Positions 45,554-57,763 of a DNA stretch of 64,000 nucleotides are shown here, one piece after another. A program made the position numbers and the translations under genes. Within the stretch, counting starts at the first letter, position 1. The number at the start of each line of letters is the position of its first letter. Origin of the DNA: Cyprinodon diabolis. Taxonomy: Eukaryota > Chordata > Actinopteri > Cyprinodontiformes > Cyprinodontidae. The notes beneath the pieces were generated by a model. The model ran no database searches. It saw only the letters and a program-made list of their open reading frames with translations, and was not told the origin of the DNA. The stretch spans positions 37,405,719-37,469,718 of the forward strand of contig CM060075.1 of assembly GCA_030533445.1 (NCBI GenBank), written 5' to 3'.

Positions 45554-46483
45554 TCACGTTCCAGAGGACCCTATCTTTTCTAAATTTTTTTTTTGCAGTG
45601 TGGTCTTTTTTTTTGCTCTGTGTAGAAACAACAGAGGCAGGACCAAGCTGCTAGGAAGAGATAACCAGCATTCAGTCAACCAAACAGCACAACTATCAGC
45701 GGTATATAAATACTGTCCATCAAGCAGAGCTTGCACACAAACATTACCCCCAAATCTAATCAAGAGCACTGATAGTATGGCCACGATGGTATGAAATGCC
45801 TTCAATTTAGATTGGTTAACCTTCTGTCGAATTCCCCCTTTTCTGCCAGGCCCAGGACTCACCAAAACCAAAAGAACTGAGACGCTACAGAGAGAGATTA
45901 AAAGTAAAGCAATCGATACTGTAACAAATGAGATAAGAGTTAGAATTTGTTTTTGTGGTAAAGAGAGATAGCTCAAGCCGATGAGGCAAATCAGCCAAAC
46001 ACAAGCGATAGTAACATTTCTCATTCTAATGCCTTCTGTACTTTTCAGGGCCAGATAGGTAATGGGATGAACTACTGCCAGATATCGTTCCACACAAGTC
46101 AAGATGTGAAACATCATCTGTCCAGAAAAGACAAAAGCAAAAAGGTACATACCTATATATTGCATCAAAGGGATATTTGTATGAACACCGAAACAACTCA
46201 GGGTAGACCCTAGGACATACATCAGTTCCATTATGACTATATGGTAAGTGAAAATGTCAGAGTGACTCACTGACATAGTTTTGCTTTGCTGCTGACATCG
46301 CTTAACACCCACATAGAGCACAGAGATACACAGAGGGAGGACGATGAGATTGTTCAAAATGGTGAGGAGAGTTATGCCTAAAGTACCAACTTGGGTGTTC
46401 CAGCAGAAGTGCAGGCAATCAAAGACATTTAGACAGGGGAAATGTGACGAGGTGTTTGTGAGAGTTGAAGAGTTTGTTGCCAT
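45554..46483 (-). CDS. Receptor F: intact atypical 7-TM receptor, 309 aa
   Basis: The frame is open 44 codons further upstream, but the better start is the ATG at 46481-46483: it lies 2 nt after a splice acceptor (CTCATCTTTTCCCATAG on minus), and the protein then begins MATNSSTLTNTSS, like the glycosylated N-termini of the other members (sequons N4, N10). E122-R123-Y124 ends TM3 (VERYLAVVHP). TM2 Glu is E86, TM4 Trp W153, pre-TM6 loop PGPGRKGGIRQKVNQSKLKAFH, TM6 LLIRF, TM7 SLPSSLVLPLLFLHRAKK. The tail is basic. Multi-pass plasma-membrane receptor; ligand and coupling unknown. Nearest in look to receptor E. Exon 1 is proposed at about 48118-48215. Confidence 0.88.
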   Translation of the reverse strand: MATNSSTLTNTSSHFPCLNVFDCLHFCWNTQVGTLGITLLTILNNLIVLPLCISVLYVGVKRCQQQSKTMSVSHSDIFTYHIVIMELMYVLGSTLSCFGVHTNIPLMQYIGMYLFAFVFSGQMMFHILTCVERYLAVVHPITYLALKSTEGIRMRNVTIACVWLICLIGLSYLSLPQKQILTLISFVTVSIALLLISLCSVSVLLVLVSPGPGRKGGIRQKVNQSKLKAFHTIVAILSVLLIRFGGNVCVQALLDGQYLYTADSCAVWLTECWLSLPSSLVLPLLFLHRAKKKTTLQKKNLEKIGSSGT

Positions 46484-48116
46484 ACCTATGGGAAAAGATG
46501 AGAAAATGTTCATGGAATACAATATAAAAATGCAAACAATTTTTTTATGCAAGGTTGCATGATAGAATAAGACCTTTTGCCTTTTGAGCTCTCTTTTGGA
46601 TTTAAATACTTTCAAACTTAAAATAAATTATATTTCAAAACAAATGTTATACATTTGTAATGCAAAGTGTTGAGTGGATATATATTGTTAAAACCAAAAT
46701 TTTTAACATGAACATGGGCTTGAAATTTAAAGCAATTTATATCAGCATATTTCTTTAGACTAGAAGCAGCTGGAAGTGTGGAGTTGCGCATCCAGAGCTC
46801 TAAAGAGTAATCTGATACAAATTGTGTAAAGGTAGAAAAAGTAAGAAGGATGAGCAACCTCAAAATGTGTAAAATAAATTAATACATTTGCTATAAATTT
46901 ATAGCAATGTGTTGATAGTTGAATTACCAAAGAACAAATTCTTTGACATGCTGTTTTTCAGTAAATTAAAAAAATATCAGAAAATTAGTATAAAAACCTT
47001 GACACCTTTTACATTTTTTTCATCTTTTGGGAATGCCTATTTCTCTTTCTGACAGAAACTGATTGGTTGGTTAGATCAAAATTATTTTAGATCTTTATCT
47101 GAAAAAATCTATCCATCCATTCAGTCCCTGACCCTCACGTAATTCAGTGGCATATCTTGAAATTTTTATAAAAATGTTATGCCAAATAGTTTTATTGATT
47201 GAAGATCTTTTTTTTTTTTTTTTTTTTTTCGGTTGCACAGCAATGTGTTTCTGGTCTTTACCATTTTAAAGTTCTTAAATAATGTTAATGTTGTTTTTTA
47301 TTAGAAGCTAATTACATATTATATTCAAAAAATATTTTTTCTCTTCCAGTTGAGTAACTTAATTCAGATTAAAGAAACAAATAAATAATCGAATTGTACT
47401 GTTTTTATGGACACAAGCAAAAGGGTAAAAAGGTTAACCTGACTTAAATTATGTCATATAAAAATGCAGATTGGAATCTTTCTAATAACATGTAGTCCGA
47501 GCAATTGTCCACTCAAGGCGGAAATATTGCAGGTTTGTGTACATGCCTACTCAAGTCAGCTTGCCTTATTCAGAATATTTTGATCCTGACTGCTGATCAA
47601 ACTGTTAATCAGCTACCCCTCCACAGATTTCAATTTTTATTCCAGTCCTGCTGAATCCTTCATATTCCAACTGACATCAAACATGTTTACTCCTATCTGC
47701 CATTTACTCTGTTTAATTAACTCCTTGTGAATGTTGGACTGTCTCAAACAAGCACAGCTATATGTCCTGTAAGCAGCGATATATTTTTATGATGTATCTT
47801 AAAAAATCAAATAATGAGACCTTATAATTGTTTGTTTAGAGTTTCAGCTACTGGTGTATAAGTATGTTTTTTACAGCTGCAAAATTAATTTTAAAGCTCT
47901 TTAACATTATTAGAAAATTATCAATGGCAAGATAAAAGTTACAAGTAAATTACACTGAAGAAACCTACTTAGTTTATAAATTTCTTTCAATGCAAAATTC
48001 TAAGAAAGTAAAAGAACTTTAGAAAACTCCCTTAATAACTAGTAGCTGTATCTTCTATATCAAAACAATAAAAATTAAACTGAAATTGTCATCATATTAT
48101 GCAATCATTGTACTCA
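46484..48116 (-). other. Predicted 5' UTR intron of receptor F
   Basis: Acceptor as given for the CDS; proposed donor CAATCAA|GTGAGTACAATG at 48117-48118 on the minus strand. It contains a T run at 47210-47229. No coding sequence recognised. Confidence 0.4.
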
Positions 48117-48255
48117 CTTGATTGGGAGTGTCTGGTCTGTGGTACTATGTTTGTCTGAACTGTGAATGTCTCTTCTTTGATTGTGAATGTATTTGTTTTT
48201 TTACGATAAGGTTACACCCAAAACCAGCCATAAATGATTTATGTGGTTTATAAAT
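48117..48255 (-). promoter_or_regulatory. Possible promoter and exon 1 of receptor F
   Basis: On the minus strand: TTTATAAACC (TATA-like, about 48243-48252), about 130 bases of leader including AATCAAAGAAGAGACATTCACAG, then a strong donor GTGAGTAC. The spacing fits the two-exon layout of receptors C and D, but the sequence is not conserved with them. Confidence 0.35.
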
Positions 48256-48259
48256 GAGA

Positions 48260-48750
48260 AAAATAATTATAAGTTTAGCCATTTATTAAGAGAGTTTGAC
48301 AGAATTCAAAACAGTGTAATCTAATGCAGATGTATATTTAAATACGTAACCAAAATACCTGATTCTTTAGTTGTCCAAAGACATTGTTTAGGCACATCAT
48401 CATAACACCTGTATGTTTTAAATAAATGTAGCATTAATTCAGATCTGTCTGTCTGCTTGTCTTTCCATCTGTGTGTCTGTTAAAAATACCATCTACCCTT
48501 CAAAAAGCGATTTGAAATACCAAATCCTACCAGTAGGTGGGAGTAATGTCATCATTACCCACATAGTGAAATCTAAAAAAAAAAAAAAAAAAAAAACATT
48601 CCAGAATAGGACATTAATGGCAAAAAAAATGTACTAAAAACATTATACAATAATTTGAATTGTCTCAGAATTGCTTTCAGTCTTTAACTTCTGACACGTT
48701 TCAGGTGTCATGCAAATTGGAGCAGGACACAGAAAACCAAATATAATGCT
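48260..48750. other. Intergenic, no gene seen
   Basis: AT-rich with an A run (48574-48596). TCTGTCTGTCTGCTTGTCTTTCC near 48443 is a short imperfect tetranucleotide tract. Confidence 0.4.
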
Positions 48751-48756
48751 TAAAAA

Positions 48757-49620
48757 ACAAAGGGAACACATGTACAACACAATATAACTTCTATTAGATT
48801 AAGCTTCTTTGAAATCTTACTGTCCACTTGGGAGGCAACGCTAATTAAGAACAAATATTATATGATGTTGTCTACATTAAATTGACAACAGGTCAAAATT
48901 ATTGGCATTAAGCAAGACAAACTCAACAAAGGTGTGGTTCTGCAGGTGGGACCAAAGACCACTTATCATTATCTATGCTTCCTGGCTGATGTTGTTTGGT
49001 CACTTTTGAATGATTGTGCTGCTTTCACTCTTGTGGTTGTATAAAAGGGACTCTGCAACCCACACAAGGGGCAGAGGTAGTGCATATCATCCAGGATGGC
49101 ACATCAATGCGAGCTATGGAAAGAAGGTGTGTATGTGTAGTGTCTAGAGGCTGGAGCCACTACCAAGAGACCGGCCAGTAAACTAGGAGATGTGGAGGAG
49201 ACTGTAGAAGGGCAACAACCTGCTACCTCTGCCTTTCACAATTATGAACAGAAGGAGACTAATTACAAAAGGAGCACTCATTACGAAAGGAGCACTCATT
49301 AAAAAAACAGACGTGTAACTAAGTAGATGAGCTGTTTGATCATTTCCATTCTAAAGTTGCTGATATCATTGATTCAATTGCTCAAGTTAAAGTGAAAGTT
49401 GTCTTTGGAAGATTAAATATCTATGGAGAAATATCCCAGCAGTGAGAAAATAAAAGGAGTGCCGAAAAACTGAACAAAGGTGGTGAAAGATGGACTCCAA
49501 GTTTACTATGAAATCCATACAGAGAAACTTCACAAATATGATTTACAAGTAAAGGATGCAAGAGATTTTTTTTTTTGCTCAGATTATCAACAAAATATTA
49601 ACGCCTGAACTTTATTTGCC
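48757..49620 (+). mobile_element. DNA-transposon-like relic
   Basis: It starts AAAAAACAAAGGGAACACATGTACAACACAATATAACTTC. Further in are TCCACTTGGGAGGCAACGCTAATTAAGAAC, TGGTTCTGCAGGTGGGACC and GATGGCACATCAATGCGAGCTATGGAAAGAAGG. I recognise this as part of a dispersed fish element with a transposase-like ORF downstream, but the frame is destroyed here and the far end was not found. Class not assigned. Confidence 0.4.
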
Positions 49621-49828
49621 ACAGTCAATGGGTTAACAAATCCTTCTATCTCTGTGGTTGAAGAACTCCAAACCTGATCTTTTATCCATAGTTTTTATCA
49701 AAAAAAGTTTGACCTGTTTTAGAGTCTAATTAGATTCAAATCATAAACACATCCCTTATGTCAGGTGTTTTCCCCCAGGCCTTAAGAATAGCAATTTTCA
49801 AATCATTGTTGAAAAGAAGAACCAGGAC

Positions 49829-50200
49829 TTTTATTGTCATTTTTTACACAAGTGTATACAAAACCAAATTTTATTTTGTACAGCTCTTATTTCCATTTCT
49901 TAAAGTGCAGCAGTGATCAAATGTAAACAATGTGGGAGGAAAAACATAACATGGTGCAAAACAAAAAACAACAACAACAAAAAAAAACAAACGCATTTAT
50001 ATGGAAGTTCAGAGCATTAGATATATGGTGCAATTTTGCAGTGTTTCATTTTGGTGTTGTAAGTTTTATGCAGAGTCTGTGACATGATTTAGAGTTTTCT
50101 CAACAGTTAAGTTGTCTGATGGTGGTGGGGAAGAAGCTGTTTCGGAATCTGCTGGACCTGCATCGGATGCTTCCAAGTCTTTTCCCAGAGGGCAGCAGAG
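49829..50200 (+). repeat. Dispersed repeat shared with 61333-61470
   Basis: CTTTTATTGTCATTTTTTACACAAGTGTATACAAAACC and TTTTGTACAGCTC...AAAGTGCAGCAGTGATCAAATGTAAACAATG match 61333-61470. It continues into GTCTGATGGTGGTGGGGAAGAAGCTGTTTCGGAATCTGCTGGACC and CCAGAGGGCAGCAGAGAGAACAGG, typical of a common fish LINE-type non-coding region. Confidence 0.55.
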
Positions 50201-50347
50201 AGAACAGGTCAGATAGGTATTTGTTTTTCTATTATCCTAAAGCCTACTTTATTCATATATTAAAGTTTACATTTACTGTTCACTGAAACAATTTGGCAAA
50301 TCCGATGTAATTAGATTTTGCACATTTGATATATAGATATCTGCATA

Positions 50348-50655
50348 CCATCCATCCATCCATCCATCCATCCATCCATCCATGGCGAGAAGCAGGGTGC
50401 ACCCTGGACAGGTTGCAGTGTGTCGCAGGGCAGCAGAGAGACACACAAAGATGAACACACCTGCACACACACACCCACAAACACAAACTCACGCTTTTTG
50501 GACTGTGGGAGGAAGCCTGGGTACCCGGAGATACCCCACCCCTATAAAGGGAGAACATGCTAACTCCATGCAGACCACAGGCCGGTGATTGAACCTGAAA
50601 CCTTCTTGTGGCAAGGTAACAGTGCAACACACTGCTCCAGCGTGCACCTCAGGCT
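50348..50655 (-). repeat. Dispersed teleost repeat (inverted relative to 12735) with (ATCC)n
   Basis: An (ATCC)n tract at 50348-50383 is followed by GCACCCTGGACAGGTTGCAGTGTGTCGCAGGG, ACTGTGGGAGGAAGCCTGGGTACCCGGAG and GAGAACATGCTAACTCCATGCAGA. It is the inverse of the repeat at 12735-13102. Confidence 0.7.
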
Positions 50656-50965
50656 CTATATCTCTATTATTCTTTTTTATGTTACTAGAAACTACAATTT
50701 ATAATAAACAGATTCTTGTAGTAAATATTTTCATTAAAAATCATTTTGACCAATGTGTCTGTACTTTGTCCTTAACTGTGCAAGTTGCACAATCATTACA
50801 ATAATTTTCTTAAAAAAATATTCTATAAATTAACAAATGTATCCAACAGAGTAAGCAACATATTAAAAAAAAAAAGATCTTTGTTTTGAAAGATCTTCAA
50901 AACAAAAATAAACATACCTGCTAAACCAGAAAAAAAAAGTAATTTTCCTTAAAGATATCCATAGA

Positions 50966-51867
50966 TTAGAAAAAAAAAACACAAAATAATCCAAAACATA
51001 ATTTTTTCACAAAACATGGCTGCTTATAGCACATACATTTCCCCGCTCTGCTTAAATACAGCAGAGGCAACACCAGACAGCTAGGAACAGCAAACAAGAA
51101 ATTAAACATTATTATCATGCAATCGCTGCTTTCACTTTTAAAATAAAGCTCAAGCCAAATTATGTCCCATGCAAATCTTAACAGCAGCACAACCAATATA
51201 GCCAACATTTTGAGAAATGCCCTTATCTTTGATGGGTCAATGCTTTTCATCTTTTCACCTTGTAGGCATGGAGCTTGACGAATCAGAGCATGGAGAACAG
51301 CAACACTGCAGAAGCAGACAGCTGTTTGCGAAATAAAGAGCATGCAAAAATCAAAAACTATGACAGAATTATCTACCATGACCAGCCCCATTCCTACAAA
51401 GCAAAGCAGCCAAATACAGCCAGTAAGTATTGTTCTAATTTTAATTCCTCTTTTATTTTTCAGTTTTAAAAAGGTGATTGGATGAACAACGGCCAGGTAT
51501 CGCTTCACACATGTCAGAATGTGAAAGAATATTTCTCCATTTCGAACAAAAGACATAAGAAACATTCCTGTGGTTAATATTTCAGAATAATCACTGTATA
51601 TACCTGTAAAACTGAGGATACAAGCAATGATATCAATGATCTCCATAAAAACCAGATGATACAGTATGTAAAGCAGTCAGAGTGTGTCATATCTGTGGAG
51701 GTAGGATGCTTATGCTTCCATTGTTGGAGACCATGTTTGAGGATGTAGATGCATAGAGGAAGGAGGACAAATATCCTAACAGTGTTGAATGCTGTCAAAA
51801 TACAGCTGCTTGGATTTGACTTGAGGCAGTGAATGTAGAACAGCAGGGAGGAAGAGCTGGAGGACAT
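50966..51867 (-). pseudogene. Receptor G: frameshifted atypical 7-TM receptor
   Basis: The 5' frame (51867 down to about 51664) gives a Ser-rich start MSSSSSSLLFYIHCLKSNPSS, TM1 VRIFVLLPLCIYIL and SDCFTYC at TM2. The 3' frame (from the ATG at 51644-51646) continues MEIIDIIACILSF (TM2), CVKRYLAVVHP (TM3 end, E of ERY is Lys), CIWLL (TM4), DPSKIRAFLK, LLLRF (TM6) and AVPSCLVLPLLYLSRAGK (TM7). Between the Tyr codon at 51664-51666 and the ATG there are 17 nt where intact members have 12, so a net 5-nt gain (or 1-nt loss) breaks the frame. An L2 LINE sits just upstream. If the indel is an assembly error the gene could be whole. Confidence 0.8.
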
Positions 51868-51899
51868 ATTATCGTAAACTATCGTCTGTTCCTGTTTGG

Positions 51900-52424
51900 C
51901 TGTGACGTCATCCAGGAAAGAAACATCAGCTGTGCTGCTTCCATCAACACCCTTGTTTGTAGATGTTGGAGATCGGCCTGTTTTCCAGTGTGGTCCTGTT
52001 TCTGTGGCCGTGGCTGGGTGGATGTGCTCTCTTCATCCTCTGGCATGGGAGCTGCCTTGGAGCTCGTCTGCCTGGCTGTGTGTTTCCTGGACGGGGCCGC
52101 CTTTTACAGCTGCTTTTTGTATCTCTGCTTCTGTCTCCTTGAACCCCAGTCGGCCTCGGCAGATGGCCGCTCACACTGAGCCTGGTTCTGCTGGAGGTTT
52201 CTTCCTGTTAAAAGGGAGTTTTTCCTCTCCACTGTCGCTGCAAGCATGCTTAGTGTGAGGGATTGTATTTGAGTCAATGAGTCAATGCAATCAACTGGTT
52301 TTCCTTAGATAGAAAACTTTGTATCAATTTGACTGTATGATCTGGTTGAATTGTAAAGTGCCTTGAGATGACATGTGTTGTGAATTTGGCGCTATATAAA
52401 TAAACTGAATTGAATTGAATTGAT
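51900..52424 (+). repeat. L2-like LINE 3' end
   Basis: It contains CCTGGTTCTGCTGGAGGTTTCTTCCTGTTAAAAGGGAG, GCAATCAACTGGTTTTCC, TAAAGTGCCTTGAGATGACATGTGTTGTGAATTTGGCGCTATATAAATAAAC and a terminal TGAATTGAATTGAATTGAT. The last 290 bp are certain; 51900-52130 is more tentative. Inverse of the copy at 42722. It lies directly 5' of receptor G and may have displaced its promoter. Confidence 0.75.
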
Positions 52425-52427
52425 ATT

Positions 52428-52940
52428 AGGGTAATGAAGGCTGCTTTTAAAGGCTGATGGGTTCGCTGACATACCTGGAACAGATAAAAACATTATACCT
52501 GTAAATATATGTTTGATAAAATCTAAATTGCTAAATTCTCACTGAGAATTTAAGCACATTCATTTTCAATAAGTAAAAACTGTGAAAACTATTTATTGAA
52601 ATAATAAGCTGTAAGTCTATTTGTTCATCGACCAAACAAATTACATACTTTCCTATCTGAAACCCATTATCCTTAAGTCTCTACTTTTCTCATAAACAAG
52701 ATAGAGTAATGGCTAAAGAAGTTGTGGAGCTGTTATACCCAACATGACTCGTTTTACTTGAGAGAAAAGGGCAATACTGAATGGATGATAGACCAAGATT
52801 GCAGCTCTTGAAACTGACCAGAAAGTGTACTCCAGGGTTCACAATTCTTAGTTTGCAGCTCCTTTTAAACAGATGGAAAATACATGCCAACTGACAGATA
52901 AACAAAGGGGTCACTACATTTCACTTGTGGAATACCAATG
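52428..52940. other. Intergenic, no gene seen
   Basis: AT-rich. Nothing recognised. Confidence 0.4.
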
Positions 52941-52947
52941 TTTTTAA

Positions 52948-53487
52948 CCCCTTGAACCCTACGGACCCACCGGCGGGTCCAGCTGCTACATGACCTCGTA
53001 ATTTTACCAAACCCCCAGTATTGATGTAAAAAACATATTTGGCACAGTTTGGTGACATTTATGGATAAATGTGCCAAAATGGCCTCTCCGCCTAAGAAAT
53101 TTCTCACTAATACCATTCTAAAATAAATATGATTCATCTGATTGAGTCCAAATTTGGTATATTTTTACACAACATTTAGATTTGAAAGTCTGTACTACTT
53201 TTTTGTGCTATAAATAATGTTTTGGTAGTGTTTTGCAATGTTTATTTCAAAGAAAATTTTGGCGAGGTTCAAAAAATGCAAAATATTTTGTATTTTGTCC
53301 CTAATATTTCAGGCAGTGTCAAAGCTACAATGGTGCTGACACCAGAAAACCATTCTATGACATCTTACCTTTACAGACGTACCAAAAGTTTCTTCTTAAA
53401 TCTAATAGCTTTGAGGCTATAAGTGATTTACTTTTGTGTGTTTTTGTCAGGCAGAAATTTATTTATACCCCCTTAGGGTGTAAGAGG
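52948..53487. mobile_element. TTAA-target MITE
   Basis: Flanked by TTAA (52944-52947 and 53488-53491). The ends read CCCCTTGAACCCTACGG and, reversed from the right, CCTCTTACACCCTAAGGGGG. 540 bp, no recognised coding. TTAA use suggests mobilisation by a piggyBac-type transposase. Confidence 0.75.
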
Positions 53488-53878
53488 TTAATGGATTCCA
53501 ATTAAACTTTTGCCTTTAATACATTTTTTGGATGACATGGCTGTCCTTGCATTGCAAAAAAAAAAAGAAAAGAAAACAGACAGACAGACTGTCTGTCTGA
53601 CAGATTGTAAGCTCCTCTGAAAACAATGCCTACATAAAAGCTGGCCCTGACCTAGCAGTGATACAAATATAACTCAACTTTGAGGACATTTCTTTATATC
53701 CCGATTGATCTATGTTCAAGCTACTGCACCACAAAATGAAAAAATATTTCTGATGGAATTAAGGAACCATTCCTAAACTGCATTACACCAAGCTTAAAAA
53801 GTTATATTTTTTCCTGTTGTAATCTCAGTGTAGACCAACTGCTTCACTGATTAGAAGACCGGAGATGGTCAAAAGCTA

Positions 53879-54025
53879 TTCAATTCAGTCTATTTTTTTT
53901 AGTAGTTCACAACACGTCATCTCAAGTCACTTTACCGAGACAACTCAATCAAACCATACTTTTTGATTGTTAAAACGCTTCATCTAAGCAAACCAAGCGG
54001 ATTCCACGAGTCATTGACTTGCAGT
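53879..54025 (-). repeat. L2-like LINE tail, degenerate
   Basis: ATTCAATTCAGTCTATTTTTTTTAGTAGTTCACAACACGTCATCTCAAGTCACTTTAC, then AAACCAAGCGGATTCCACGAGTCATTGAC. Same orientation as the copy at 42722, more decayed. Confidence 0.65.
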
Positions 54026-54029
54026 ACAA

Positions 54030-56215
54030 TGGTTGTACTGCAAGTCAGTGGTTGGAATAAGATAGTGTGACTTATGATTTTGTTGATTCTAGTAATATTA
54101 ATCCACTAACAGATAAATAAATATTTTACAGATAAATATTTTAATATTGCCAATGAACTGGTATATGTTCTTTAAAATTTATTAAGAGAGAAAAAAAATC
54201 ACAAATGTGATCACGGTATTTAAACCTACCTGTTCTTGTCATGATTTCAAAAGACTCCACCTTGGCTGTTATTTTAGTCCTTACCTGCTTGATGTTTTAC
54301 CAAGTCACAGCTAGAAACAATAAACAGATCCTGTATGTAATGCTATAGAACTTTAGGATTCATGCCTGTCTGACGTGTTGACATGAGTTTAGGTTTTTTG
54401 CATGTGAGAAAAATATTTGCATTATATCTTTCCATTTTATGGGTTATTTCTTTAGGCAAATGTCATAATGTTAACCTCTGCTAAAAAAAAGGACAAAGCA
54501 TGAACTCTGGATAAGTGTGCTGCCACTCCAGTAGCAACATACGTCATACTTACAAATATTACCCCAGAGTTTGGGAAATAGAAAAAACAGAATTAAGACA
54601 TTATATTTATATATATAGAAATATGTTTTAGTTATTTATTTACATCTTATATATAAAAACTGAAAAAATAACATCATAGCCAACTTCCCCTTTAATATCA
54701 CAGGACCCCCCTAGCAACTTTACAGCTTAAACTGTCAGCAGTGAATAAAACGCTAAAGGTGCAAGTGCAATGAAAAGTCCTTCTAGTTCTCAAGTTTGAA
54801 AATGTAACTAATTTGAAATATATTTATTACCAGAAGTTTTTATGGGTTGTGACAGCTTCAGGATGTGTTATTGTATACATGCTGCTTTTTCACACAGTTC
54901 AGAGGAGTTGCCACAAATTGGGTCCCTTGGATTAAAATCTGAATTGTAATAAGTCCCAAAATAGTACTAACTCTTTGACATAGCATAAATATCGGTAAGT
55001 AGAGACTGCAGTTGCTTAAGGGCACTGACACCTGGTAGGTCCCCTACGCAATTGTGGACTAGGACGTCTCTTTGCAGATGTAATGGTGTGAAAATTCCTC
55101 TTAAACTAACTGATACTAAGTTGACTGACCGGACCTTATTTTCACCCCAATTGGGTGTTGTACTTCATATGGGGCCCACCCAGATAATGTAGCTCATGGG
55201 CCTATTGTTGTGTTGTTACGCCATTGCTCTTTGGTCAATCTAAGTCAGTCATTATAAATCACGAGCACTTTGAAAGTTGTGGCTAAACTTTGAGCTGCTT
55301 ATAATTTTGATCATGAACTCCAAGATCTAGAAAAAATTGTTAATTCTTCATTTGAAAGTTATGGCTAAATCTCTGACATGGACTCCGTCATGCAGATACT
55401 AAAAAAGAAAGGTTAGGAATTCTTGTCTAAATTATCCTCAATATAAATTTGTTAAATGTCCTTCCAGGTGAAGTTGTCTGGCATGCTAGCGAGCATCAGA
55501 CCTTCATGAATATTTCCTTTCCAGAAGAGTTGCTGGGAGAAAGGAAGTATTGAGGCAAGTAGCATACCTTTTTGTGTAAGTCCAATACATTGTAGGGATT
55601 CCTATTGGAACTTCTGTATTATGTGTGAATCAATAAAGCGAGTAGAATATTTCAATAGACATAATTTCAGACAAACACTAGATGAGTCTAGGACTTTAGC
55701 TTTCATCCACAGAGCTAAGATGGAGGATGCAGATGAAGTTAGACAGACAGAGATGTTTTATATAGAGAAAGAAACAAAATAGCTTATAAAATATAATACA
55801 AACCCTCACCAGACAATATACAATTTAACTCATGAGTGAATTCATGTAGTGAGTGGTGGAAATATGAATGTATATGGACACAAGATTTGCAAATATGAAC
55901 AAACTCTTACTCTATTTTTTAGGGTTAATCTCTGAAGGGTGATTTTCATCTTGTGCTCATTTTCAAATGAGGTCAGAGCTCAGCTGTGCATGTTTATGTA
56001 AGCCTTTCCTGCATGGCTAGCTGCTGGTTTCAATTCAGGGATCATAATCAAATGTATAGGGAAATCTCCATTACTATCATTTTTGCATGAAGGGTTTAGA
56101 TTTCAAATGTTTTCAATTTAGAATATTCCCAATTTCTGTAAATGTGTGTTTGTACACTCTAGCTATCAAACATATGCTGTTTATTACAAGCCATAATATG
56201 TAAATTAATATATTT
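54030..56215. other. Large intergenic stretch, no gene seen
   Basis: Mostly AT-rich. On the minus strand near 54230-54280 two donor-like sites (GAACAG|GTAGGTTT and AAGCAG|GTAAGGAC) could mark leader exons of receptor G, but this is unproven. No repeat ends recognised. Confidence 0.35.
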
Positions 56216-56219
56216 AATA

Positions 56220-57090
56220 GTCAAAAAAATTCAAGGGGCAAGGTTTTGGGGATGGATGTATTCCACCCAGAGTACCTCAGGTCTCTGGATGTTGTCAGGC
56301 TGTCACCTCTTCAATTACGCTTTGAGGTCAAGGACAATGCTCCTGGACTGGCAGACTGGGCTGATGGTTGCCCTCCATAGGAAGAGGAACTAGAGGGTTT
56401 GTTCCAACTATAAGGGGATCACACTTCTCAGCCTCCACCAGAAGGCCCATGCATCGACCTGATTCCTAAACCTAAGCTTCAGGAGGAGCAGTTTGATTTG
56501 TGTCCACATTTTTGTCTTTCTCACACCCATGGACAAGCTCTAAACTCTCCACAGGGTGCAGGGTGATCCTCTCTTAGTTCAGATAGTACCACCTAATATG
56601 TGCCATTAGGATTGCTCAAAACATGTCCTTTATATTGTCAACCATTTAATCACTCCGGAATGTGTCTTTACATGGGGAAAAATAGAAATCAAAAGATTTA
56701 GTCATCGCATTTGTGGCTGATGTGAATGTACCTTCATGAGGTCAATGGTGGAGAGGCTATTAACAGGAAGAGGGGCTCCAAATCAGGTTCACCTTGAGGC
56801 TTTACTGAATCGGAATTTGAGGCAAAAATAATATTGTTCAATATTAAATGCAGGAGAATGCAAACCCTGAACTGGTCTGTTGTGAAGAGAAAGCCAGCAG
56901 TAAGGCACAGCTCTTGATTTACCGCTCTATGTTCCTACCTTAACCTATGGTCATGAAATCTGGATCATGACCAAAAGAATGATCCAGGATAGAAGTTTCT
57001 TAAATGTTACAAGTTGCTTAAATGAGCTTTCTCCACAGGGTGGCAAAATACCCCCTTAGAGATATTGTTAGGAGCTTGCTCAGCTGTTTC
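56220..57090 (+). pseudogene. Non-LTR retrotransposon relic (RT fragments)
   Basis: Scattered segments on plus: TTCCAACTATAAGGGGATCACACTTCTCAGCCTCC translates as NYKGITLLSL, the RT motif usually seen as YRGITLLS; QEEQFDLCP follows. Near the end, TATGGTCATGAAATCTGGATCATGACCAAAAG gives YGHEIWIMTK, matching the YGHELWVMT segment near the LINE C-terminus. Many frameshifts. RTE/Rex3-like is my best guess for the clade. Confidence 0.6.
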
Positions 57091-57094
57091 TTTG

Positions 57095-57755
57095 AGAAGA
57101 TTGATTTATATTTTTAATTTATAAGTGATTACTTTTTTCCAAAATAGCCTAATTCTGTACATGGGTTCGAATGTTCTTACGTGTCTCTGCATCCTTCATA
57201 CATCCTTTATGTCATAAGTTTGTCATCAGTTTGGAAAATCCTATAAACCTATCCTCGCGCAAAGACTGATAATCCAATTAAACCAGCATTTTTATTTTTT
57301 GTTTAATCCTTTATTTGTGTCTTCAAATTGTGACATTTAAAAAATTACATAATTGGTCACCTATCTAAACAAAATGTTTATGCCACAACGGTGGAAAACA
57401 ACTATAGAAACAGATAGGTGTATTTATTTTCCAGGAGAAATAATTAGTAGGCCAATCACAATCATATAGTGAGATTTAAAGCTAGTCAAACACAAAATAG
57501 TTTATTCATTCTAAAAGTGAAACAGACCTGAAAGGTTCCACAATCACTATTCAGTTACAGAACAATTACACAGAAAGTACATCTTTATACCCATCAGATC
57601 AAGGACTCAGTACGGTTAAGTGGCACACATGAGATTTATGGACAGACCAATGTCTTATGTTAACTGTATGTTTTTTTTCCCAGTACACTCTTAAATATAT
57701 TCTTACAGAAATTGTACAGACCTGTGTACATGATTCTGATAGAAAAAAAAAATCT
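57095..57755. other. 3' flank of receptor H, no gene seen
   Basis: AT-rich. Probably receptor H 3' UTR on the minus strand plus unique DNA. Confidence 0.4.
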
Positions 57756-57763
57756 GAAAACTA

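Noticed and set aside
45554..46615. 353-codon version of receptor F starting at 46615
   Set aside because: The first 44 codons are basic, unlike the family N-terminus, and lie upstream of a good splice acceptor; the ATG at 46481-46483 gives MATNSSTLTNTSS.
53570..53605. CAGACAGACAGACTGTCTGTCTGACAG hairpin as a terminator or regulatory site
   Set aside because: A simple-repeat palindrome with no gene beside it; no role supported in a vertebrate genome.
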